Shown here piece by piece: positions 16,998 through 25,649 of a stretch of 64,000 nucleotides of DNA. Position numbers and translations under genes: made by a program. Every line of letters starts with the position of its first letter. The first letter of the stretch is position 1. Under the pieces are notes generated by a model, which saw only the letters and a list, made by a program, of their open reading frames with translations, made no database searches and had not been told where the DNA came from. The stretch comes from Desulfotalea sp. (GTDB lineage Bacteria; Desulfobacterota; Desulfobulbia; Desulfobulbales; Desulfocapsaceae), in assembly GCA_002733995.1 (NCBI GenBank), contig NVXR01000004.1, forward strand, positions 62,001 to 126,000. The letters run 5' to 3'.

Positions 16998-17165
16998 ATG
17001 CATCTTTTTGAAACAGAAGAGGGTGATAAGTGGGTTTGCATAACCTGTGGCAATGAAAAAAATGATATGATCGAAGAGAAAAAGTGGGAATTCATCTTTG
17101 ATAGACATGATCAAACGCTACGCTGTTCCTTGTGTGGTCACCCAGACTATGACTATGAAGATTAA
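16998..17165 (+). CDS. 55-residue zinc-ribbon protein
   Basis: A short gene on the plus strand between two minus-strand genes. The 55-residue product has two CxxC pairs, WVCITCGN and RCSLCGHPD, separated by 26 residues, and a very acidic C-terminus (DYDYED). This is a compact zinc-ribbon layout of unknown function, of the kind seen in many small regulatory or RNA-binding proteins. The ATG at 16998 has an AGAGG Shine-Dalgarno six bases upstream, which supports translation. It is divergent from lptF and convergent with the M23 peptidase gene. Confidence 0.65.
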   Translation: MHLFETEEGDKWVCITCGNEKNDMIEEKKWEFIFDRHDQTLRCSLCGHPDYDYED

Positions 17166-17205
17166 AGTCTCACCCAAGGTAACACCTTATATCAAGTAAC
17201 AACTG

Positions 17206-17234
17206 TAAGTTGTCATATAAAAAATGACAACTTA
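17206..17234. repeat. 11-bp perfect inverted repeat between convergent genes
   Basis: TAAGTTGTCAT (17206-17216) and ATGACAACTTA (17224-17234) with a 7-nt A-rich loop, 41 bp beyond the zinc-ribbon gene's stop and 85 bp beyond the M23 gene's stop. On the minus strand the loop gives a T6 run, not a trailing tail, so it is not a standard terminator. Confidence 0.5.
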
Positions 17235-17318
17235 AACAGAGCAGCAAGGTACTTTCTCACCTGCACGAGGTACTGCAAAGAGTCCCATTATCGAGAACAG
17301 TTCAAAGAACTTATGGTC

Positions 17319-18692
17319 CTAGAACTTTGAATCAATGATGGGCTCTTCAATAGTCACCTCTATCCAATGCTGATCCCACCACTCTTTAGGTGTTACAAAA
17401 ATACCATGAATAAGCATGGAAAAGTGGAGGTGATCACCGCCTGCCATTCCAGTCGTTCCCGTAAGACCAAGTACCGTTTTCTTATTCACAACATCGCCGG
17501 AGTTGACATTGATTTGACTGAGGTGTGAATACAGACTGAAAACGCCTTGGCCATGATCAACAATAACCATATTGCCATAAATCCCGAGATAGTCGGCAAA
17601 TGTCACAATGCCGTCGTTTGCAGATCTCACATCGGCTCTTCTCGTAGAAGCGATATCCATGCCTAAATGGACTTGATGGTCCACGGCATTGCCCTTGTAT
17701 GTATACGTCCTGTGATCAGCAAATCCTGCACGAGCACTCCCTGGCATGCGTATAAAACGACCTTTCCAGTGCCGCTCTGGACTAGGATTCTTGCAAAGTT
17801 CAGAAATCTTAGCGTTGTTCGCGTTACGTATATTGCTGTTGGCGTAGAGATATTTCTCTAAGAGATCCCCGTGCATTTCGGGATAATATTGTTGAAATTC
17901 TGGTATCTTCTTACCCAAGAAACCATCGCTTACCCTGATTGTGTCGATCCGCTGATGAGCTTTTTTAAAGGTAGTTGAAAAAGGAAAGACAGTGGAATTG
18001 CCTGCCTTGTCGACGGCAACAATCTTGAGATTTTCAATATCCTCTGCATCATAGGGTAGGGCAAAATAGCTTATAAAGGTGTCAGTCCTTGCGGAGTTGA
18101 GGAGATAACCGGGGTTGAAATTACCATTTATTTCTACACCATGGGTCGCGTCCTTATCCTTTACTTTGTAAATTGCGATACCGGTTCCACCTGGGGATAG
18201 ATACTTTTCACCGTGTAAGAGATGAATTTTAGGTGCAACGGTATCTATGGTGACATCTTTTGACACATTGGTCATATTGCCTTTGAGCCAACCACGAAAA
18301 GAGAAGTCAGAGGCAAGGATAGAAATCGTCATAGGACCATCTTTAAATCCCATTTTGATGGGATCAAATGCTATTGACTGGCTATCAGTAAGAGGACCGA
18401 CAGCACCGTTGTACGTTGTCCTAGGGAATCTCATGGAATATATAGTTTTTACAAGACCAGCCTGACTTGCCGTTACAATTACACTCTGGATGCCACTTCC
18501 TTTATCTGTGACCTGATAACTGATAACCCCTTTTTTTCCAATGTAATCACTCGTGTTTTTGAAGTCGGCTACGGGAATGTCTCCTTCAAAAAACAGCACA
18601 AAGCCACCAACGCCGCCTGCAACGAGCAGGAGTAACAGCAGGGTGAGTAAAAAGCGTTTGCCTCTTGGTTGTCTTCTATTTCTAAGTGTCAT
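17319..18692 (-). CDS. Membrane-anchored LytM/M23 peptidase
   Basis: Zinc endopeptidase-type protein facing the periplasm, probably cleaving or regulating cleavage of peptidoglycan cross-links. A short basic N-terminus and one TM segment (residues 13-34) anchor it. Residues ~40-300 are beta-rich, without a family I can name. Residues ~320-435 are the M23 domain with HLGMD (H342, D346), SLYSHLS (H390) and the HLH motif H421-x-H423. All zinc and catalytic positions are kept, so it should be an active enzyme. 457 residues. ATG start without a clear Shine-Dalgarno; 39 bp downstream of rng, likely the same transcript. Confidence 0.88.
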   Translation of the reverse strand: MTLRNRRQPRGKRFLLTLLLLLLVAGGVGGFVLFFEGDIPVADFKNTSDYIGKKGVISYQVTDKGSGIQSVIVTASQAGLVKTIYSMRFPRTTYNGAVGPLTDSQSIAFDPIKMGFKDGPMTISILASDFSFRGWLKGNMTNVSKDVTIDTVAPKIHLLHGEKYLSPGGTGIAIYKVKDKDATHGVEINGNFNPGYLLNSARTDTFISYFALPYDAEDIENLKIVAVDKAGNSTVFPFSTTFKKAHQRIDTIRVSDGFLGKKIPEFQQYYPEMHGDLLEKYLYANSNIRNANNAKISELCKNPSPERHWKGRFIRMPGSARAGFADHRTYTYKGNAVDHQVHLGMDIASTRRADVRSANDGIVTFADYLGIYGNMVIVDHGQGVFSLYSHLSQINVNSGDVVNKKTVLGLTGTTGMAGGDHLHFSMLIHGIFVTPKEWWDQHWIEVTIEEPIIDSKF

Positions 18693-18731
18693 GATAATAT
18701 ATAGGTTGTCGGTTGTTAAAGAGTAAGACTC

Positions 18732-20228
18732 TTAGCTTTGCCAGATTATTTCATATTTTTCAATATGAAGATCTTTTGCAGGTGCTATAACGATGCGCTT
18801 GCTAACTTCTTTTTCAATTTGCTGCTTTGTACCATCTTCCTCATTGTTAAGGAGTTCTGCAATTCGTGGATGTACACGCAGGGTAATAGTCGTGCCTTTA
18901 TGCTTCTTGGCGTTGATACTAATTACCCGAAAGATATCATAACAGACTGTGCGTCTCGATTTAATCATCCCTTCACCGGAACAGTAGTGACATGGCTCGC
19001 ACATCAGCTGATGCAGATTCTCACTATTGCGCTTGCGGGTCATCTGAACAAGGCCAAATTCAGAAATCTTTAATATATTGTTTCTACTTTTATCTTTTTT
19101 AACAGCTTCTTTGAAGCGGTTAAAAAGTTGCTCTCGGTGTTCCTCATTCTCCATATCTATAAAATCAATAATGATAATACCGCCAATATTACGCAGTCGA
19201 AGTTGGTATGCAATTTCAACAGCAGCTTCCATATTGGTTTTAAAGATAGTTAGATTTAGATCATTTTTCCCTACGTAGCGGCCTGTATTTACGTCAATAA
19301 CAGACAGGGCCTCGGTGCTTTCAATAATGATATAGCCCCCCGACCGCAGCCACACCTTTTTTTCAATAGCCCGGGAGATTTCCACCTCGATATTATAGGC
19401 TTCAAAAATTGGTGTCTTCTCTGTGTAAAGAGAAATCCGATCTTTGAGTTGGGGCGCAAATGTTTTAACGTGATCAATGATCTTATTGTAGGAATCCTCA
19501 TGATCAATAATGAGGCTATCAACATCCATAGTAAAAAAATCTCTGATGGATCGTAGCACGATATCGAGATCTTCATGCACCTTGGACGGAGACTGGAGCT
19601 TGTCAGCCTTATCAATTATATCATCCCAAAGGAGCATGAGAAACTCCATGTCCGCCTCAAGTTCTTCTGTCGTTGCATGTTCTGCAACCGTTCGAACTAT
19701 GAATCCGGAATGTTGAGGTCTGAGCTCATCAATGAGATTCTTTAATTTATTACGTAGTTCCTCATCCTCAATCTTGCGGGAAATACCTATATGGTCAGTT
19801 TGCGGAATAAAAACGAGATTCCTACAGGGCAGGGTGATATGACAGGTCAGCCTTGCACCCTTTGTGCCGATAGGATCTTTACTCACCTGGACAAGCAGTT
19901 CCTGGCCCTCGGTGATAAGATTCTCAATATGTAATCCCTGGGCACGCACATGGGTATTGGCGCAGTCGGTGATGCAGGGGTTATATTCTGGAGTATTTGA
20001 ACTGACGCAGACATCATCCACGTACAAGAAACCTGTTCTTTCGAGTCCAATATCAACAAAAGCGGCTTGCATACCTGGGAGCACACGTACAACCCGGCCT
20101 TTGTATATATTGCCCATCAGCCCTTTTTCAGTAGGGCGCTGCATATGGAATTCGCTAAGATTCCCATCTTCCACGAGCGCCAGGCGCACCTCGTAGTTCG
20201 TCGCGTTAATCAGTATTTCAGTGGTCAT
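18732..20228 (-). CDS. rng: Ribonuclease G (RNase E/G family)
   Basis: Endoribonuclease for 16S rRNA 5'-end maturation and mRNA decay. An S1 RNA-binding domain lies at ~35-125 (KGLMGNIYKGRVVRVLPGMQAAFVDIG). The 5'-sensor/DNase-I-like catalytic region includes LSVIDVNTGRYVGKND and GGIIIIDFIDMEN with the Mg2+-binding aspartates. The zinc-link is in CEPCHYCSGEG. At 498 residues it has no long C-terminal scaffold, so it is RNase G-like and not full RNase E. The ATG at 20228 matches the family start MTTEILIN. It precedes the M23 gene. Confidence 0.94.
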   Translation of the reverse strand: MTTEILINATNYEVRLALVEDGNLSEFHMQRPTEKGLMGNIYKGRVVRVLPGMQAAFVDIGLERTGFLYVDDVCVSSNTPEYNPCITDCANTHVRAQGLHIENLITEGQELLVQVSKDPIGTKGARLTCHITLPCRNLVFIPQTDHIGISRKIEDEELRNKLKNLIDELRPQHSGFIVRTVAEHATTEELEADMEFLMLLWDDIIDKADKLQSPSKVHEDLDIVLRSIRDFFTMDVDSLIIDHEDSYNKIIDHVKTFAPQLKDRISLYTEKTPIFEAYNIEVEISRAIEKKVWLRSGGYIIIESTEALSVIDVNTGRYVGKNDLNLTIFKTNMEAAVEIAYQLRLRNIGGIIIIDFIDMENEEHREQLFNRFKEAVKKDKSRNNILKISEFGLVQMTRKRNSENLHQLMCEPCHYCSGEGMIKSRRTVCYDIFRVISINAKKHKGTTITLRVHPRIAELLNNEEDGTKQQIEKEVSKRIVIAPAKDLHIEKYEIIWQS

Positions 20229-20364
20229 TCTTAAGCCGTTATATGCAAAAAAGTAAACTTCCGTAATGGAAGGAGTATATTTTTTTAAATTTTATAGTAT
20301 ACAGTAAACAATGAGAAAAATGCAGTATAAATAATGATTTTTGATTCTGATTGTGATTTAACCA

Positions 20365-21216
20365 ATGTCAACATGTCCCGTCTCGGTAATAATTCCTACA
20401 TATAATAGGGCAGCTCTTTTACCAAGAGCCATACATTCAGTTTGTAAACAAAGTCTCAGCTGCGCCGAGATAATCGTGATAGACGATGGATCAACAGACA
20501 ACACTAGGGATGTACTTAAAGCAATAAAGGTACAAAGCAAGACGCCTATCGTCACAATCCATACAGATAATAATGGCGTCTCCGCCGCAAGAAATCTAGG
20601 AATCAAAAATGCTCGATTTGATATCATAACATTTCTTGACTCTGATGATCACTGGAATCGTAAGAAAATAGAAAAACAATATCAGCGCTTCAATTGTCAA
20701 GACCAATACCCGATCTGTCATACCAGAGAAAAATGGCTCAGACAGGGGAAACATCTCAATCAAAAACTCAAACACCTTCCCCGACATGGTGACATTTTTT
20801 CCCAATGTTTGGAGCTCTGCACGGTGGGAATGTCTACAGTGATGCTGCAAAAGAGTTTATTTGATGAGGTAGGACTTTTTGATGAAAGCATGAATTGTTG
20901 TGAAGACTATGATTTGTGGGTGCGGCTAAGTTGCAGATACGAATTCTTACTGATCGATACACCGCTCATTGTAAAAGAAGGCGGTCGTGAAGATCAGTTG
21001 TCACATATATATCGACTTGGCATGGATGAAAAACGTATCTACAGTATAAAAAAATTACTTGACTCGGGTTGCTTACGGCCGCCACAGTACGAACTGGCGA
21101 TGAAGGAGTTTGAACGAAAAATCCGCATATTTTCCAACGGCTGTTTTAAACATGGTAGAGATGAAACAGGCAATGAATATTTGCAATTGTATCGATCATA
21201 CACACATGAAAAATAG
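20365..21216 (+). CDS. Family 2 glycosyltransferase
   Basis: Inverting GT-A-fold glycosyltransferase, acceptor unknown. The N-terminal third is canonical GT2: VSVIIPTYNRAALLPRAIHSV, EIIVIDDGSTDNT, GVSAARNLGIKNA and the metal-binding LDSDDHW (DxD-like). ESMNCCEDYDLWVRL supplies the probable catalytic-base ED motif. The C-terminal ~70 residues are charged, with no TM segment. 283 residues. There is no polysaccharide cluster around it; it is followed after 29 bp by the radical SAM gene, perhaps co-transcribed. Divergent from rng. Confidence 0.88.
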   Translation: MSTCPVSVIIPTYNRAALLPRAIHSVCKQSLSCAEIIVIDDGSTDNTRDVLKAIKVQSKTPIVTIHTDNNGVSAARNLGIKNARFDIITFLDSDDHWNRKKIEKQYQRFNCQDQYPICHTREKWLRQGKHLNQKLKHLPRHGDIFSQCLELCTVGMSTVMLQKSLFDEVGLFDESMNCCEDYDLWVRLSCRYEFLLIDTPLIVKEGGREDQLSHIYRLGMDEKRIYSIKKLLDSGCLRPPQYELAMKEFERKIRIFSNGCFKHGRDETGNEYLQLYRSYTHEK

Positions 21217-21245
21217 AATATCTATAACGTAGCAAAAAATTAACA

Positions 21246-22370
21246 ATGACTAGATCAAATTGGCGAGATCCCTCACAGTATATCGAAGAGATTTTTGTAG
21301 AAGAGAATTGCCTAGAATACGAATACACAAAGGAAATCCTAGCCGCAACAAAGCTTCCATGGTCTGTTGTGCCTGAACGGGGCAATCCCAATAACCTCGA
21401 TGATGAGTTTGTTCATAATTTAACAAGAGGGAAAAAACAGTTATTCCTCTGTGAAAACAGAGGCCATTTTTATAAACCATGCCCAGGTACGAGGGAATAC
21501 CAGTGTTGTGACTATCAGGTTTTACATACAGGATCAAACTGTCCAATAGATTGTGTGTATTGTATATTACAAGCCTATCTCAACGCCCCATGGATTACCT
21601 CCTATGTGAATATAGATAAATTATTTAAAGAGCTTACTGATAGTTTTGCTGCAAATAGCGATAGCTTCTATAGAATAGGCACCGGTGAATTTACCGATTC
21701 GTTGGCACTGGATAACATCACCTACTTATCGGAAAAACTCGTACCATTTTTTGCGGATAAAACCAGAGCTGTCCTTGAGCTCAAGACTAAAAGTGGTGTT
21801 GTCGACAATCTCAAATCACTCAAACACAACGGCAGAACGGTTGTTGCCTGGTCTCTCAACAGTCCAGAGATAATGCAAAAGCAGGAACTTCGAGCAGCAA
21901 CGCTACAAGAAAGACTTGCCGCAGCAAAACAATGTGCAGATTGGGGCTACAGTCTGGCCTTTCATTTTGACCCTATCATTGATTATAAAGGCTGGGAAGA
22001 GGGCTATCTGGAAACAATCAAAGCGCTGTACAGGTCTGTGCCGGCTGAAAGTATTGCCTGGATATCACTCGGAGCGCTACGATATTTGCCACGTTTAAAG
22101 GATATAGGCATTCAACGATTTCCTGGCTCAAAAATTTACCACAACGAGTTCATCATAGGTTTGGATGGAAAATCCAGATATTTCCGGCCTCAACGGGTAA
22201 AGATGTATAAATATATTTATAACGCACTTCAAAAAATGGCTGACCCTCGAACGTGTATATATTTCTGCATGGAAAGTGATGAAATCTGGAAAGATGTCAT
22301 GGGATTTACCCCCGATGAAAAAGGTGGTCTTGGGAAAATGCTTGATGCAACGGTAAATTTTCAGGTCTGA
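21246..22370 (+). CDS. Spore photoproduct lyase-like radical SAM protein
   Basis: Radical SAM enzyme with C99xxxC103xxC106 in SNCPIDCVYCILQAYLN, the SPL-family context in which the Fe-S motif is followed by the Q-A-Y-L-N stretch. It also shows the upstream HxxPCPGT..QCCDYQVLH segment and FTDSLALDNIT downstream. In Bacillus, SPL repairs the 5,6-dihydrothymine adduct in spore DNA. Homologues in non-sporulating bacteria exist and their substrate is not established. At 374 residues it is close to the usual size. ATG at 21246, no clear Shine-Dalgarno. No sporulation genes are in the window. Confidence 0.85.
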   Translation: MTRSNWRDPSQYIEEIFVEENCLEYEYTKEILAATKLPWSVVPERGNPNNLDDEFVHNLTRGKKQLFLCENRGHFYKPCPGTREYQCCDYQVLHTGSNCPIDCVYCILQAYLNAPWITSYVNIDKLFKELTDSFAANSDSFYRIGTGEFTDSLALDNITYLSEKLVPFFADKTRAVLELKTKSGVVDNLKSLKHNGRTVVAWSLNSPEIMQKQELRAATLQERLAAAKQCADWGYSLAFHFDPIIDYKGWEEGYLETIKALYRSVPAESIAWISLGALRYLPRLKDIGIQRFPGSKIYHNEFIIGLDGKSRYFRPQRVKMYKYIYNALQKMADPRTCIYFCMESDEIWKDVMGFTPDEKGGLGKMLDATVNFQV

Positions 22371-22486
22371 AACAAAATAGATCAACTGATACAATAAAGA
22401 CTTTGCGAGATCGCTGATCTCCGTGTATTTTATTGCTGCTAATAATCAAAAGGGGATTGAGTCCCCTTAAATATGAGGAAATTGAT

Positions 22487-22918
22487 ATGATAAATAAGGT
22501 AATTCTTATAGGTAATTTGGGCTCTGACCCTGAGCTTCGCTACACAACCAGTGGCACTGCAGTCGCAACTCTTTCAGTGGCAACCAGCAGAAGATGGAAA
22601 GATCGTGACGGCAACCAGCAGGACGAAACCGAATGGCACAGAGTAATTGTTTGGGCCCAGAGTGCTGAGTTTTGCGGGAATTTCCTTTCCAAGGGATCTA
22701 AAGTATATGTTGAAGGTAGACTTCAAACCCGTAAGTGGCAGGACCAGAGCGGTAATGATAAATATACGACAGAAATAATAGCAAACACAGTCCAAAACCT
22801 CACCCCTAAAGGTGCTGAGGGTGGCGGAACAGGCGGTGGCGGCTTGACCGAGCCACCAATCCCTCAAGAACCATTCGGTGACATGGGTGGCGGCACAGGC
22901 GACGACGTTCCTTTCTGA
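22487..22918 (+). CDS. ssb: Single-stranded DNA-binding protein
   Basis: Tetrameric OB-fold protein that coats ssDNA in replication, recombination and repair. [20 protein letters not shown] starts the OB fold, with [36 protein letters not shown] following; a Gly-rich linker leads to the acidic tip GDDVPF that binds partner proteins. The frame is open to 22433, but the ATG at 22487 with GAGGAA upstream matches the family start. 143 residues. Followed by a strong terminator. Confidence 0.96.
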   Translation: MINKVILIGNLGSDPELRYTTSGTAVATLSVATSRRWKDRDGNQQDETEWHRVIVWAQSAEFCGNFLSKGSKVYVEGRLQTRKWQDQSGNDKYTTEIIANTVQNLTPKGAEGGGTGGGGLTEPPIPQEPFGDMGGGTGDDVPF

Positions 22919-22946
22919 GAAATAGCTGAAGGATAAATGTTGATTT

Positions 22947-22988
22947 AAAAAGGTAATATCTTGTTTGTACAGGATGTTACCTTTTTTT
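22947..22988. terminator. Bidirectional terminator after ssb
   Basis: AAAAAGGTAATATC (22947-22960) pairs, with G-U wobbles, with GATGTTACCTTTTT (22973-22986), followed by T to 22988. A-rich on the left and T-rich on the right, so it can serve ssb and the convergent small ORF at 23003-23131. Confidence 0.8.
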
Positions 22989-23002
22989 ATGTGCAAAATA
23001 TG

Positions 23003-23131
23003 TCAATTAAAAATATTCAAGGGAGTGTACATAGGGGGATTTTCCATCGCCTCACAGAGTCTGCAAACTTCCACTACATTTAATCGCTGTTCTCCTGTTA
23101 CAAGATCCCCAACCCAGGGAGAGGGATACAT
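23003..23131 (-). CDS. Possible 42-residue CxxC protein
   Basis: A short minus-strand frame translating to a 42-residue protein that begins MYPSPWVGDLVTGEQRLNVV and contains EVCRLCEAMENPPMYTP, with one CxxC. ATG at 23131, with GGGGA four bases upstream as a close Shine-Dalgarno, and a stop in frame above. The composition is protein-like and a bidirectional terminator follows directly. I do not recognise a family. It could be a genuine small zinc- or metal-binding protein (one CxxC suggests a dimer). Confidence 0.45.
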   Translation of the reverse strand: MYPSPWVGDLVTGEQRLNVVEVCRLCEAMENPPMYTPLNIFN

Positions 23132-23231
23132 TTTCCCCAAATCTTAGGCAGCAATAGGGGAGAGTCGATTGGGATGTAACAGGCATGAATGAATCCAATA
23201 AAATCACTCCACTCATGCAGAAGAATGTTCT

Positions 23232-23780
23232 TTAACTAGCTACGAATGTAGCAACCTCACTCGAATACTCTTGAATGAACTGATATTTATTTGATAGTGG
23301 TTCCGTAGTATTCGGTGGCGTTAAATCCATAAATGAGAAATGACCAGCACCGTCAGTGACGCGAATATCAACTATCTGCCTAGCCGACATAGCTTGAGCT
23401 AACCATTCACTCTGGCTGGGTGGCGTAATCTGATCCTCAGAGCCTACCCATGTTAAAATTGGAATCTTCACAGCATCTAGAGCCCCAGGAGCTTGGAAGA
23501 ATCCAGTAGGTGGAGCCAATAGGGCGAGACGAGTTAATCGACTGTCCGGCGTGATTTTGACGCACCGATTAGGGCCCAAGCACATTTGTGCCCCAACTAG
23601 AGCGAGAAGAGTAGCTGCACCGATAGAATGCCCTACGCCAACCACCTTTGAACTGGGTTGACTGAATGCATCGAGCGCAAGAGACAAGCGCCTTGCTCTA
23701 AGAGTAAGTTCCTCTTCAAAATCTAATATAGTGACATTTTTTGAAATAATAAATTCTAATGACTGCCTTCTATACCTCTT
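23232..23780 (-). pseudogene. N-terminally truncated alpha/beta hydrolase
   Basis: The frame contains the second half of an alpha/beta hydrolase: nucleophile elbow GVGHSIGAA, TWVGSEDQITPP with the acid and DGAGHFSFMD with the histidine, most like the predicted dienelactone-hydrolase type. A complete enzyme would have ~80-120 further residues before the elbow. The reading frame stays open and homologous-looking back to about 23740 (FEEELTLRARRLSLALDAF), but has no ATG or GTG before a stop at 23781, inside the 3' end of the MFS gene. The only candidate start is a TTG at 23687. I read it as a remnant cut by a deletion at the MFS junction. Confidence 0.6.
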
Positions 23781-24946
23781 TCATTCAAAGCAATAACCGA
23801 CATTATTAACAGTGATATCAATACTGAAATTGTACAAGTTATGGTAATGCCGAACCAGCCATAAGAGCGCCATACCGGACCGAGGAAAATAGAAGAAAGA
23901 CTGCCACCTCCGATACAAAATAGAATGTAAAGAGATGAAGCACTTCCTATAGACTCTTTTGGTGCAGTCTGGCTAATGAGTAAAAACAATAGCGGTTGGC
24001 AGCTGTAAACACCCAAGAAAAGAAATAGTAAACCTAAGGTGGTTAGTGTAATTGAGTCGAACCAACCCATAAGCTGGAATGACATTAGACACATTAATAG
24101 ACCCGGGAATATAATTTTATAAGTTCCAATTTTCTGAGAAAGCTTCCCGGCAAAGGGCGCAATTATTGCTGTAATGCCAGCGAAACTAATCCACCCAACC
24201 TCGCCGGAGGAAAAGTTAAAAGGGGGTGCGATCAACCGGTATGTTAAAAAAGTAACCATTCCGAGAAATCCGACAAATAGGCTGAATCCGGTCAGTAGCA
24301 GTGATAGAATTTTTGGGTTAAAAAACAGCTGTATTGAATTTGCATATAGCTGGGTTAATTTCTGATGATTTTTTGACTTTTCATCTTGTTTTTCAACAAG
24401 AGAAAGAAAAGTTATCACTGTAAGGAAAAAAAGAACAAACGAAATAATTCTAAATGAAGATTGCCAACCGGTAATGGATGTGAGAATGCCCATTGAAACT
24501 CTGCCGAAAATAATACCTAATGTTCCAGAGGCAACAATTGCTCCTATATAAATACCGCTTTTATCTTTTGGAGAATTCCTTGCTATATAAGGAAACATTG
24601 ATGCTGGAATTAAAGCAGCGCAAATTCCAATGAAAGCCATGGCTACTATAAAAAAGTTAAAACTTGTTGCATAAGATGAGCAAAAAATCGTACTAGCCAA
24701 TAAAAAAAGCCCGGTTACAGCAATTTTAGGCAAATCAAATCTATCCGCAGCAGGACCTAGGAAAAAAAAGGCTGCAGCGTAAAACAATGAAACAATGCTG
24801 AATGAGAAGCGTGCCTGGGTGAGATTGATATTAAAGGAATCAGAAAGTTCTAAAAAAATTGATTGAGTCATAAATACAGTAGAAACAGCAAACAAATTAA
24901 TTGTGCATGCGATTAACATCTTAGATCTGTCTGTTTTTATAATCAT
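23756..24946 (-). CDS. MFS efflux transporter (Bcr/CflA/AraJ-like)
   Basis: Twelve-TM major facilitator protein of about 396 residues, inner membrane, probably a proton-driven exporter of small molecules or drugs. Typical features are FYAAAFFFLGPAADRFD after TM2 (motif A-like, GxxADR), IPASMFPYIARNSPKDKSG (loop 4-5 region), GWQSSFRI after TM6 and PKESIGSASSLY in the second half. Substrate cannot be told. The frame extends to a TTG at 24973; ATG 24946 is preferred. Its 5' end begins right after an attC-like site (24983-25081), so it may be a captured gene cassette; its 3' end runs into the truncated hydrolase. Confidence 0.85.
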   Translation of the reverse strand: MIIKTDRSKMLIACTINLFAVSTVFMTQSIFLELSDSFNINLTQARFSFSIVSLFYAAAFFFLGPAADRFDLPKIAVTGLFLLASTIFCSSYATSFNFFIVAMAFIGICAALIPASMFPYIARNSPKDKSGIYIGAIVASGTLGIIFGRVSMGILTSITGWQSSFRIISFVLFFLTVITFLSLVEKQDEKSKNHQKLTQLYANSIQLFFNPKILSLLLTGFSLFVGFLGMVTFLTYRLIAPPFNFSSGEVGWISFAGITAIIAPFAGKLSQKIGTYKIIFPGLLMCLMSFQLMGWFDSITLTTLGLLFLFLGVYSCQPLLFLLISQTAPKESIGSASSLYILFCIGGGSLSSIFLGPVWRSYGWFGITITCTISVLISLLIMSVIALNERGIEGSH

Positions 24947-24982
24947 TTCAAACAAAGCCTTTTCTTTTATCAATATTTTTTA

Positions 24983-25081
24983 TTCTAAAGCCCCAATAAG
25001 AGGCAAAGAATTATTGGTCAAAACAGCGAAGCAGAAATATGGCCAACTGTTTTGTTGTCCTGCTTGGTTGGTTCGTTAGAC
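24983..25081 (-). other. Integron attC-like recombination site, mutated R box
   Basis: On the plus strand the arms are CCAATAAGAGG (24993-25003) and CCTGCTTGGTTGG (25059-25071). They pair along their length except for two unpaired bases, G25066 and G25062, the extrahelical-base pattern of attC sites. Each arm is followed outward by a 3-nt unpaired spacer (GCC 24990-24992; TTC 25072-25074) and an R box: GTTAGAC at 25075-25081 is perfect, while the other reads TTCTAAA where GTCTAAC is expected (two changes). It lies between the MliC and MFS genes, after the MliC stop in gene direction, as a cassette attC should. Confidence 0.5.
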
Positions 25082-25086
25082 CGCAG

Positions 25087-25443
25087 TCAACTTTCTCTGC
25101 AAAACTCTATACTTTCACCAGAAGTGCCATCGGTTTTGTGCCGAAAAATAGCACCTTCAGAACTCTTTACCCACCATTCTAACTCGCCACCAACATAACG
25201 TGAACCACTACCAGAAACCGCGATTTGCAAGTTATAGGTACTGTTCTTGTATCGAATCGTAGCCGAATCAGTGGTTCGGTATTTTGCAGTAATCGTTTCG
25301 CCGCTCTCGCACCGATAGTTATGTACGGTGATAGTTGACGATACAGACATAAGCGTTTGGACGTCCACTTTATCATGTGGGGATTTTGCACAGGCGGAAA
25401 CGAGCAGGATTGCAACTAACGTCAAGGGTGCGAGAGTTTTCAT
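25087..25443 (-). CDS. MliC-like lipoprotein (lysozyme inhibitor family)
   Basis: A 118-residue lipoprotein. Signal sequence MKTLAPLTLVAILLVSACAK has lipobox LVSAC (Cys 17), then a small beta-barrel domain: YRCESGETITAKY, YNLQIAVSGSGSRYVGG, LEWWVKSSEGAIFRH, ending in SIEFCRES, so a Cys pair can form the usual disulfide. This matches the C-type lysozyme inhibitor MliC fold. These proteins protect peptidoglycan from host lysozyme. An in-frame ATG at 25455 is a possible earlier start. It is bounded on both sides by attC-like sites, so it looks like a complete gene cassette. Confidence 0.72.
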   Translation of the reverse strand: MKTLAPLTLVAILLVSACAKSPHDKVDVQTLMSVSSTITVHNYRCESGETITAKYRTTDSATIRYKNSTYNLQIAVSGSGSRYVGGELEWWVKSSEGAIFRHKTDGTSGESIEFCRES

Positions 25444-25469
25444 ACTAGTGAACATTTTGTTGGTACGTG

Positions 25470-25575
25470 GTCTAACGCCTTAATAATTGACGCGTAGGTT
25501 TGTCACTGTTTTTACGGTATTTTTTGCAGAAATAATGACGAAGCGTTATGCGTTCAGTTGATTAACTTGTTATAC
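25470..25575 (-). other. Integron attC recombination site
   Basis: 106-bp imperfect palindrome with attC architecture. R boxes GTCTAAC (25470-25476) and GTTATAC (25569-25575) pair at 6 of 7 positions; then 3-nt unpaired spacers GCC (25477-25479) and CTT (25566-25568). L boxes TTAATAATTG (25480-25489) and CAGTTGATTAA (25555-25565) pair with G25560 extrahelical, and the stem continues ACGCGTAG with bases 25546-25554, leaving T25553 extrahelical. On the minus strand R' reads GTTAGAC, fitting GTTRRRY. The MliC start codon follows the cut point within ~20-30 bp. Confidence 0.65.
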
Positions 25576-25649
25576 ACCTTCATTTTCTAAAAACCAGAAA
25601 TTATTTATTTTGACCCAATGAAATTCATAACTCTTAGAAATTTTCAAAT

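Noticed and set aside
16842..17114. 90-residue minus-strand frame upstream of lptF
   Set aside because: Overlaps the better supported plus-strand zinc-ribbon gene and the lptF 5' end; composition not protein-like.
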